From assembly GCA_033063855.1 (NCBI GenBank), contig CP093829.1, forward strand, positions 5,590,243 to 5,654,242: a DNA stretch of 64,000 nucleotides. Direction: 5' to 3'. Every line of letters starts with the position of its first letter. Position 1 is the stretch's first letter. The DNA comes from Smittia aterrima. Its lineage: Eukaryota > Arthropoda > Insecta > Diptera > Chironomidae. The position numbers were made by a program, and so were the translations under genes. This document shows positions 37,601-49,600 of this stretch, piece by piece. The notes below the pieces were generated by a model. That model ran no database searches, had not been told where the DNA came from, and was given only the letters and a program-made list of their open reading frames with translations.

Positions 37601-40600
37601 AGGATAATCCTCAAACCAGGAAAAAAGTCTTCATTTAAAATTTGTTTTTCAATCGTAAAATTAAACTTCGAACGTGAATCGTTTTGATAATCTCTGCTTT
37701 TCGCTTATGCAATTGAAACGTTGGGAAATATAAAATAACAACGAGATGGATGAAAAATTGAATTGCTGATAAAAAAACCTCTGATCCCTGCTTCATTAAT
37801 CTACAATGTGCGACGCTTCAATGAAACTGAAACTTTTTTATTTTTCGAACAATAGCTAAAACATTTCCTCATTGCGAGAGAGATTGTAAAAGATATTAAT
37901 CATTTTACTGTCAATGCAGTTAGCAGCATAGGGCTTAGAAGAAATAAAATGATTTAAACCTCCTCACAAGGTCCCCCAGGAGAGTTGCTCATGTAAGCTC
38001 CTTTATGGTATCTGTGACAACATCGAGTAAGACATTCACGTCAATTTTCCGATTAGATAAATAACATTTAACTTCTCTCTGGAAAATTGTGCAAATGATC
38101 GTGACGAAGCAACGTGATGGAAGAATGTTCACGCAGGATATTCTTATTCAAAACTTAACGCTTGCATGTGTCGCTTGCAAGAGCGAGCACTGAATATTCT
38201 TTAATCCACAAACTTCGGTAGATTCAGGAGAGCTCAGTGTGCAAACAACATTCAAATTTACGATAAAAGAGTAGAGGTCCCCCCTCAAGTGCTTATCTCG
38301 ACGAAAGATTCTCGTCTCCATTCTCGTTTCTTATCCCTCTCATTATTTTCACTGTTGGAAAAGTTTTCGCAAATATACGAATTAACGAGCTCTGTCTCGT
38401 ATCTCGAATATTCCATCGCACGAAAGCGCTACAAATTTGTCTTTCGCCTTTGGTCCAAAGAGGACACGAGAGTGTGAAGAGAGTTTAATGTTTACCGAAA
38501 TCGATATGACAACAAATAGTTTTCCAACTAAACTGTAGTAACATTCATCGTGTTTACGCTTCGACTGAAGCTTTGTTCGCATCAACATATATTTATCAGA
38601 ATATATTTATTTATTTGTCGATGTCTGAATCTCCAATAAAGTGAATGACAGAATAAATCCTCAGCATTTCGATTGAGACTGAGAGGGAAGAAGAGTGTGT
38701 GCTCTTTCTTTGAAAATTGTCAGCGCTCGACTGATTTCTGGGATGTAAATATTTATGCTCTTGCTGTTGTTGAGGAATTTACTTCAGGAATAGAAGAAGT
38801 AAACAGCAAAAGGATAAAGAATTGAAGAACAGCTCGAGATCTGTCAATTTTCTTCTTATTCTTCCAATCGGGGATTGTGAAATATTTCAGCAGCTCCAGC
38901 ACATAAAAACAACAAGCATAAATACTCTCGATACAAGATTTAGTCCTAAAAAGCAAAACAAGTTGTGAAACGAGTGGGAAGAATCATAAAATATGGTGGC
39001 GACGAGGATGAGAGGAGAGGACACATTTATTTATGGCGAAAAGAATAAAAAACTATTGATTTCCTCGCTCTCCTTTTTATTTTATATCCATTTTTCACAA
39101 AAAGCTTTCTTGCTGAGCCTCAACATGATGCTGCTGCGAACAAATGTATCTTCAGCTCAGCCATTTTGATTTAGACACAAGAGAACAAACTTTTTCCTTT
39201 CTAGTCGAAAAGTGTAACGAATCGTTTAATTCGATTTTGCATTAACGAGTGATGAAAAGACACTTTTTCCAAACAATGCCCGAGGTCAGACGATCGCATG
39301 CATATGCAAAGCGAAGCGTTAAATCACGTCGATTTCTGATTACGCTTCGAAGGACAGAGCGTGTCTGCATAATGCCAGGCCACGAATGCAAATTAAATCA
39401 ACAATGAATTTTCCTCACACACAACTTGAACTTGCAATCAACGCCGGAAAATGCAGATGAAGATGAAAAAAAAAGAAAAAAAGTTTCAATTCAACGTGTG
39501 AGTTGAGGGTTAAAAGCAAACCGGGTGGTTGTCGTATGGGACGAAGTTAACCAATCACTGATTCTGAATTGATTCAATTCCTTAATAGCTTTTCCTTCGA
39601 AAAACGTTGTGCAAGGAAGGAGCAAGAAACTAAATTGATTACAAAACCAATCAATCACGACATTGGTTGTGTTCGCAAAAGGAGAGAGAAGAAAAAAAAG
39701 TTGAAGTTTAAAGATGGATCGCACATTAAAAATCTCCTTATTCCGTCAAACATTTGAAGAAGCTTGATTTACGCTGGGAAAATAAAACACAAAATGCAAA
39801 GTGCAAAAAACAATTTCGACTAAGGCGGAAATCATTGGAGAACCCTTTTTATGCCTTTGAGGCGAGAGAACTTGAAATGAAGCTATTGGGGTTGAAAATT
39901 GAAAATATTCATATGAAAGGGTTCAATATTGATTTTTCATAATGAATTCATTCGACTGCCAGTGCCTCGGCTAGTGAGTGAGGAGTAGAAAGAAGTTTGC
40001 AAATTCATGTTATGTGCTTTTCACTTTACCCAATTTTCTCATGATACTCGAGATGCTATAACGAGATATGTGCTCGAGGTTTTCCCCTTCTGCGCCTGGG
40101 CTTCAACACACAGCAGCATATCAATCCCGGTCTTAGTTTTTGGAACAACGGAGAGAACGAGAGCTTCTAAAATTTTGCCAAAAGGATTTTCGTTTGGCGC
40201 TTGTCGAGCAAGACCTAAAGCCAATAAAATCATAAAACGGCGTGCGGATACGGTGGCGCATTACAGCTCAATGAGCACATTTCGTCTCACTCTGAATATT
40301 TTTGTTACCGATGGCGTGAAATAAAAAAAAGTCTCAATCCCTCGTTCCCCATGAAATTCACATCTCGCTTCGCTACTCGACAATATTTTCACTATGCATT
40401 CAAATTCTCGAAAAGAAATCGACAATTTTTCAACATTTTTTTTTGTGTGTTTATGATTTGAATTCCAATTTTTTGTTTACTTTGAACTCTCTCCTTGATA
40501 AAAGCGATACCTTCTGGGCGCCTCTCGAGAAGATATTGCATTATTCAAAGAAGCAGAAGAAAAGGAAGAAGAATCAATCGAGTACTGTGGGTGAATTTTA

Positions 40601-43600
40601 AAAAATTGCATTTCTTTCAGAAATTTATTTGCCAGAAACTTTTTCGACAGAAATAGTTTTGCTCTCTCGAGACGATGAAGAAGTTTAACGAGACACAGAG
40701 AAAAAAATAGTTAAAGAGTTTTCCTCTTTGTACGTGAACTTGCTGAGTAGATTTCTTTCTCTCATCTGCAGTGGCTTTGTCGACCGGTAAAAGACGATTC
40801 ATTAGAACTTATCTCAGTTTGTTATTCCAACCGTTGGAGAACATTAATCAAGAATATTCATTTCGAGACATAACAAATCTCAATTTAAAGAATAAAACTC
40901 GTTTTTCTTGATTGTTTTTTTCACTCACAAACAATAGCCTGGGAGAAAGTTCGCGATTGCAAATGGAATTCTTTGTCAAAAGCTTTTACATAAACCTCTG
41001 CACTTCGATTCGATTCAAGTCGAGTTTCCATTAAGCTAATAGAACTTTTTTGTGTGAAGCGTGCTTGTGGCTTGAACCAACGTTTCATTGAAAAGATTTC
41101 GACTTTGATGCTTTTGCTCGTTCGTTTCCGTGGTTTTTCTATCCATTCCCAGAAGCCTCAGCCATTTCATCATACTTCCCTCTCTCTCTCAAACAAGCCG
41201 CACGATTTCAATATCAAGTTCTCTTGTTTTTTTCGAGAAGGGTTTTAGCATTAATCGCAGATTTCTGGGAACTGGTTAACTTTTGTGGTTTGAGTTTATT
41301 AAATTCGAAAAAGGCTTGAAGCGATCGCTTATCGATAAGTCGCAGTGGAAAACCCTAATTCGTGCTTTTCGATGCAAACGCAAACAAAATGTTTAATTAA
41401 TTAGCAACAAAAGGGAGCGGAATCGATTGGGCGATTGTGTTAATCAGTCCCTTGCTTCGGTTCCCGTGGAACGAGACCACTCGTGATGTGCGGCTACAGT
41501 TTATCTATTGTTTGAATTATTGGGTGGAAAATTTATTTTTCGTGAAAAGAAGAAAACGCTCACGAGCAATCTATTATCCTCGTTCACCCATCGAAAAAAA
41601 AACCTTTTCTCTATTCGAGAGTGAGAGAGATACAATCATCTACATTCGAGTGCGGCATTTACGTGAGAAATCCATTATTAAAGTGTCACTTCTGCATGAT
41701 TTATTCCTCACAGAATCAACTGTGATGCATGAGACACAAGAAGTGAAAAGTTTAGCATCTCGAAAAAAAAAATTCTCTGATTTCTTTATTTCGAGTTTCA
41801 ACGGAAGCAAGAGATGAGATGAGAAAGGCAAATCGTCGTCCTTGCTCGACTCCTCCGAGAACAAGATTAAACGATCAATAATTCATGTATACGAACGTTG
41901 ATATTTCAATCAAAAATGCCATTGCATAGAAATTTTTCACATTTTCGTTATTCGTCACCGACGCCTCTCCAGACGACGAAGCGAAAAAATGGGGAAATTC
42001 TTATTAAATTATTCAATTTGTTATGTCGATATACCATACGAAAGCACTTAGAATAATATATAAAATATAATTCTACGAGCGAAATAACTGAACACACATT
42101 TTTACAGAGCGAACTCACTTTTTGCCTCAGCTTTTTTTTTCTCTTCATGGAAACGCAAGTCTGGCAACATAAATTCGATAAATATTTTCTGTGGACGTTC
42201 ATAAATTATGCCATCACTTCGAAGGCAAGTGAGGGTTCAGTGTTTTTATGGCTAAAGTTCGTATGAGTGAACATTAGGTCAACAACCTCGTGAGTCGTCA
42301 TTTAACGATCGTCCTTTCACCCTTTTCCGTTTTCGCGTTTGCTCTGAATATTTTGCGACTGAATATTTCTCTTTTTTTATTTTGAAAACCGTCTGAATCA
42401 TCCACAATAATGTTTCTGGCATTTCCATGATGAATTCTTTCCAATTCGTTGGTCTGCTTGCTGAAAACTTAATTGAATTAAAATTTCGCGTTCAATCTCT
42501 TACTTGAAAATCGCTTTTGGGACTGAACAATTTCCATTGCTCAACGTCACATTCTGGACCGAATTGAGAGGTGGACGAGAACATATTCGAATTCGACCAC
42601 TGCTCGATGATTGTCCTGACTATTCAATTTTCCATCGCAGCACAGCAAAATGTATTTTATATGAAGCACAGCTGGATAGCTCGGAAATTTCCAACATTTC
42701 CAAAAACTGCATAATCGATTTCCGATTTTAATTAATTTCTCTATTTTTCAATCGTAAGCAAGTTCTCGACGAGATTTGCATACTAAACTCATTGTGATGT
42801 CAATCACATATTCCATTTGAGTAACGTTGAATTCCATTATTGGAAAAAAAGAGAATCGAGGAAAAAATTCTTAAATCGAATCTCATAAGCGATCCATCGG
42901 AATAATGAATCTGCTGAGGGGATCATCCAGCAATTTAGTTTCTTAATCGTTCGTAGAGTGTTGAGAACACGTGACGTTGTCTTTTTAATTTCCCACGCTC
43001 AGGAAACAAATTCCGAAACGTATTCTTCGGTTTTGTTCAATCGCCTTTAAAAGAGCATAATAAACGTGTTGATGGAGTGAGAGAAGCAAAGCGATGTTTT
43101 TGTGTTTAGAGGTAGAGAAGTAATGCCCGCTGACCATCAACAATAGTACTAAAATTTTATTGCCACCCAGAGTGCTCACAAATTCATATTTTCAAAATTG
43201 ACTGCTAAAATATTCATGTCAATTCATGCTTAGGAAAAATTATTGTCCAGCTCTCAATTGAAATGTGTTGCGACGAATTGTCCGCCTCCGCGATAAAAAA
43301 TTCATTAGAAGCTTTAGCATCAAGGTCTCTCATGTTCATGTGATATACTGACGATGAACCTTTAGAGATTAAATCAATCCGCTTACTATACTCGATGAAG
43401 TTGTCGATGGCGAGGAGGGAAAAAAAATAAATTGATTTCGTGGGCTGACAAAAAAGAAAAAATGTCGAATGAAACAAAATTGATTTTTGCTCTCGTTTCG
43501 TGTTCACTCAGCGAAGAGTGGGCAAATTGAAATCATCTCTCAAGGGCTTTCTATGAATTAGGTCAGCTAAGCTTTGTGTCCAAGAAAAGTTTTCTCTAAA

Positions 43601-46600
43601 AACTTTCTTACAACGAAAGTTTCTTTCGGGTCGTTTCGTTCAGGAGAACAATTTCCTTTTCTGTAAGAATTTTAATTTCTGTCATGGCTCTTAATAAATC
43701 TTTGATATCAAACGAGCTTAGAACATAAAAGTCTCTGCTGAAAAAAAGGGAATAAATAATTACTTTTTTATGCTCCACCCACGCCAACCGAAAGAGCAGA
43801 AACTTTTCATTTTTTCCTGCCTTACACATAAAGCAGCATTAATGATTTCTTCACAGTCATGCGAATAAAAAGTTTTTTTTTCTGGTGAGTTGAGTTCGGA
43901 GAACGGAAAAGTTTGGAAACTACAAATTTCCATAATTTCAAAAAATGAAGGAACTCGAAATGATTTTACATTCACAAATGTGATTTCTTCTTTTCTTGTG
44001 CGCGACATTAAACTGCAATTTGCATTTCATTTCTTTCTTCTCTATTGTCGAGTTGATTCAGAAAGTTTTAATTCTTAAAGTTTTTCTCTCTCGAGCGTCG
44101 CTCGCTCGCTGCTTCGGTGTCAAAGTGCGCTTAATGTCTCAGGACGAAACAAGTCACTCGTCGATTGAGTAGTAAATCTCATTCTCGTGTAGACGCTCAT
44201 GAATGCAAATTGCTTGTTATTTTCTTAAGATTCGATTGGAAAACTTTTCGCTCATCGACACAGCATGCACGACAAGCAGATCACCGAAGGAGCAAGCAAA
44301 ATCAATAATGCGACAAACAAAAGAAGGAAAATTTATTGCAATTTGTTCAGTTCTTAATTTGTTCATCGTTTCGCAAACTAATACTCGATTCGCAGAGACG
44401 AATGCATTGCTCGTACGCTCCAAACACTTAATTTCTCATTCTTACCCTCAAGCGCAGCATAAAAACTTTTTCATTTCATAATATCAAACTCACTCTCGCA
44501 ACTACGAATGAAGCTGACGAGAATATTGTTTTCTGAAGCATAATATGGAATGCAATAAAATATTTATGGCATCGAGAGTGAATGTGGAGTGAGTTGGATA
44601 GAAACATAAATGTTTGAACATAAAACTGTTATTTTTGTGTGTTCAAGTTTGCTTTTTATGTTTCATGTGCTCTCTCTCAAATAATGACTTTCTTTTGAGC
44701 CGAGACGAGAAAATCGATAACGTCGTCTTCCTTCATACATCTTAAGCTCAATAATCTCATGTCGTTCGTGTCTCTTGTTTATCGCCATCCATCCGGAGAG
44801 TTATCATGCGAAATTTGCTATTTTTACTATTTAACTAACAACTTAAACTTCCGGAGATTAATCTTCCGACTTTATCTCATTGTGATTCCACTCGAATCAG
44901 CCGCTCGTTCCAATGCGTCTCAAGTCGATTGCTAAGGGCACTCATGCACGTCCAAGTTTCCTTTTTTATATTCAACGTGATCATCAATATCTCTTATTGA
45001 ATCAAGTCGATGAGAGAGCAAAGATCGAACCTGGAGCGAAAAGTTTTTTTTGCAAGGCTCAGCGACAACTCGATGTGCATTAAGATATGAAAAATTCACG
45101 CCTGCTCTGTTGGGATTAGAAAGCATTATCTCTAAAATGCATTTAGCTTTCGCTCATTTCACAAGCAAAAGCGAATGAACAACGGATGAAGTTATAAGTC
45201 AACTTTAGCCTCGACAAAATATGATAACTGTCTCATTATGGATTCATGGTCTTTATTTGCGCTTGCTGAGAGTGCTCTGATGATAGCAAGCAACACAAAT
45301 GATACAGTGCGGATTTATGTGCGCGGCTTAAAATTAAAATTAAAACATAAAAGTTTTGCTGTTGTCTTACAAAACTCCTCCTCATCTCGTCCCCTTGTTT
45401 GTTCGAGAGAAAAAGGGGGAACCGCGGTCGGTCTGAATCTTTCAACGAAGTAGGTGTTGAAACTTTTAAAAGTCTTTGAAATATTAAAACTCATTTTCAT
45501 GAATGGCGCTAAAAATAAACAAGCAAAGTCTTAGAGACGAAAGTCATTGCAATGAGTTGAGTTTTATGATGCTTCAGTTATGCTTTAAATACGAAGCAAA
45601 ATAACGATTTCACACCTTAGAGGAAGATGAAGACGAAGAGAACATCGATGGTCATAAAACGTTTAGTTGAATAAACAAGATTTGAAATCGTTTCGTGATC
45701 TGGGAAGATTGTGAAACAATAATTCACAAAAAACATGTTTTATTCGATGTCGAAAGAAGTCGAGTCTTTCAATATAAGATTGCAGTTGTTGAGAATCATA
45801 AAAGCGAGGCACTTAAGTGTCTCCGACCACAATCGAGCTCAGCTCTCATTCATTTGCTTTATTATTCGCTGGTATCCTTCACATTTGTTTGCGCTTTATT
45901 GGTGTCATAAAAGAACTCATCCGAATAATTTTGAACGATGGAAGTTAAGACGCAATTGATCAATCTCTCGATGAGATTTCTTTACAGTTGCTGCTCATGC
46001 TTGAACAGAAGAAGGTTTTCTATGAAATTAATGAACTTCACTTTTCGTCTATAAATTCCTCGTTAAAGACACAATCTCCTCGATATTCCTTAGATATTTG
46101 AACAAGAAGACTTAAGAAATCAACGATTGAAGCCATAAACTTTTCAAGATTTCCACTCCGTTTCTTCCGAGAACAAAACAAGATTTCTTTCTTTTTCTTT
46201 TTAGGTGAATGCGATTGAATAACATTCTACTTGCATAACATTCGATTGTGATCACATATAAGTTTCGTATGCTCGAGACACTTTCGTCGTTGCTATCGAG
46301 AGACATAGACGAAGTGAGAGAGAGAAAAATTTGAAGGAAACTCGCTCGGATTTCTTCTCCTCGTCATTGATGGATAAAGAAACGTTTTGTTCGAAATTCG
46401 CTCCGCCATTGATTCATTCATTTCATAAATTATTCCATCATTGTGATTCTTCTTTCTCCTTCAATATTCTACATGCGCTTACGTCACCGAAACGCTGTGC
46501 TCTGCTGTGCTGTGTCTTTTTCCCTTTCTTCTTCTCAACGACAACGACGACACATCATCAAGATTTAAGCGAAAATAAATTCAATCGCAACAAAGAAAGA

Positions 46601-49600
46601 ACGATGCTGAATTATAATGCCTCATGGTCGTAAAGACTAATCAAAATGGTTACCGAGTGAGTCCGTGATTGCAATTTGAAAAGGCAAATGAGGTTCGTGT
46701 GTGTAGGCTGTGGCAAGACACGTGATTGCAGTTTAAGATTTCCTTTATTGATTTCTCTTCTCCGTCGTTCGTTTGCATTATTTTTCTACCTTCTGGCATC
46801 GACTAGAGAGAGAGAAATTGCTTTTATTTATATTTCCTCATCTACCACGTTCCACTTTTGCACAATATTCATTAGAATTGTCACTTGAATGGCTTTTATG
46901 TGGGCGGATTTATGGGATGAAGTGTGTCGCTCTCCGGCGAACGATGTTCTATTCCCTGTCACTCATTATGTGGAGAAATAATGATGTTGTCTCTTGAATC
47001 AGCAGCAATTAGAAACCAAAATATCAACATCACCGAAAATTTACTGCGATTTGGAGCCGTCGTCTGTAAGAAGAGGAAATCTCACGGATTGCTCACGCGC
47101 AGTTGCAATTTGTAGAATTGGTAAGGAGAGAGCTTTAGGGATTTCATCTCTCACTCGTTCTGCGATTCTTTTCTATCCACCACCACCCAAGAGTTCAAGA
47201 CCATCCGAAGGATCAACTTTTTGCCAACTACAGCATTTGACATTTCCTTCCATGACAATCACTTGGCAATTAGAAATAAATTATGTGTGCACATTTGTCG
47301 AGAAAGAAAATTTATGCTGTTGATCTACATAAAATGAGACTTTTTTTTCCTTCTCCATCTCCATTCGCTTAATGAGGCGAAATAGGAAATACTCAAAATA
47401 AAAACGTTAATGTTTTAATTTGAATCATCATCATCATCAGCATAGAGATCTCGCTGTCGTCTTTACGACGATTTAAAGTCGACAGGAGTCGTCGTAAATT
47501 GATCGTATTCTGTTGACTTAATTTATGAGAAGCATGCGAAACAACAACGAACTCTCCGACATTCCACAACATGTGCTCGAAATATTTTATCAAACGGTCA
47601 TATGGAAAGAAATGTCGCAAATATTAATAACTGTCAGGAATAAATTCCCATGTTCATTAAGATTCCACAGACTCGTTGTCATGTCTTCTTATTCATCAAA
47701 AAATAAACGAAATTCTTCGTTTTAAAATTATTCAAATCAATTTGCTAAGTAGGAGCGAATGGATTCAAATTTTATTCCAACCGCGAAGCGATTTATTAAT
47801 TGTTTATTCACGCTGTCATAATGTTCCCAATCCAATCATGACTCCAAAAAAAAACGAAAGAGATTAGTTTAAGACTTTGACCAACCTAATGCGAACAAAC
47901 AAGTTCTTTCCCGGAGCACACTCTTTATGTGAAAATTTATTTTCATCGTTAATTTTGTCTTCTTCTTCTTCCTCCTCTTGTTCGCTTTTTGTTTATGTCC
48001 ATAAAACACCCATCAAAGAGCAGTATAAAACATCTGGTAGGAGCACTGTGTGCTAGCATAAAAATATCATTTTACATGCCTCGCACATATGAATTCAAAT
48101 AATTTTCAAAAATTCAAACAATTATGTCTATCGAGGTTCGTCTTCGTAGGAGATGGCAAATGGAAATTGATAGCGAAGTCGCTAGCTTGCTCCGACATGA
48201 AGAGAAGTGAAGGAGGTTGTGTGTCATTCTGTCTACCGTTGTACAAGTAAAATAAAACAATTCTTCCCTTCATACGACAAACATGGGTTGAGGGTCATTA
48301 AAAACAGTTTTAAACATTAGAAATATCGCTTTGCAAAGCCATGCGCCACACACTCAATGAGGGTTTATGCAATCTAACGGAAAAGGTCTCTTCACATCTT
48401 GCAGATTTCCTTCACCTGTGTTTGCCAATTGCCATCGTTTCACTCGACATCTAAGTGGAACAGGAGGGTGAGGACGATTGTGCATGTGCAATATGCGACA
48501 AGGCAAATTTATTTTATTGAATCATCAAAGTAAAACCTTTGCTCGTCCATGATTAGCTTTTAATTTTATAGTGGGGATCTGTTGGAGAATGCTTTAAAGT
48601 CATCGAAGGATGTCTAGTGTTTACAATAGTCATAACATGTTTTACAAATGAAAGAGGAACGAGAAGCTCATGAAGTGCTCTTGCAAAATTGTATTTCGCA
48701 TAACGAGCAAAAGTTTTCCCTTTTAAAGCGATTTCTTACGCATTGTATCTAAATTTAAGAATTATTCAAATCAGCTTTCTGAGGAGAAGTAAGAAGAGCA
48801 GCTCACGGCATTCTCCTAATGGCACTCATGCTGTAAATGGAAATCACAATTTTATCCGATTCAAAGCTTAAGAAACCAGATAAACCGAACAACGAAGTGA
48901 AGGAATTCTCGTTCGTTACGCACGAGTATTCTAATTTTCTTTGAGAGATTTTATTTGCATATGTGAGACCGTCTATCTCGTGTAAATATTATGTTGCTAC
49001 ATACTCGTACACACTCAGTCAGACGACGTCAAGCTTTCTTCCTTTAAGCACTTTCTTTGAAGATCTTTTTCTCTTTTTTTGAAGAAAGTGTTGTGTTTTA
49101 TTAGAGCGACGTGTGCTTGTGTATACTCGAGTTTAATATTTATCTTCGTGTCTCAAAAGAATTTAATAGAAATGAGAAAGTACGCAACGAACGTGCTTTT
49201 ATCTTCTCGACTATCGTTCTCTCGTAAAATTCATGCCAATTTGATTAATGATTGTAATTGCGTCGCATGAAATTGATTTTACATGAGTCAAGCTTCGTTG
49301 CTTGTTTATTTTACTTCGCGAGAATGAATGAGAAGAGGAAGAAGATGCAGAGCAGCAGTTGTAAAATGTTCACTTGAATTATTTATTTAAAATTTCATAA
49401 AATATACACAGGCCCTGCTTCCATCCCAATTAGACTAGCGTGGCTTTGTTATTCCAAGCGAATTCAGAAAGTAAACACATCTCCGTATGTGCCTTCGGGA
49501 TATTTCTGCATCGGAAACTGTTTAATTTACCCTTCGAAATTAGGTTAACTCATCTTCATTACAATAAACTGTTCAATGTGTCCATTTGGTGAATGAGAGA

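Noticed and set aside
42504..42731. 75-codon frame with protein-like composition in the Sema1a intron
   Set aside because: No ATG start, no splice sites that make a model, and no recognised motif.
46994..47323. 109-codon plus-strand frame in the Sema1a intron
   Set aside because: It begins only at a non-ATG codon and shows no family features.
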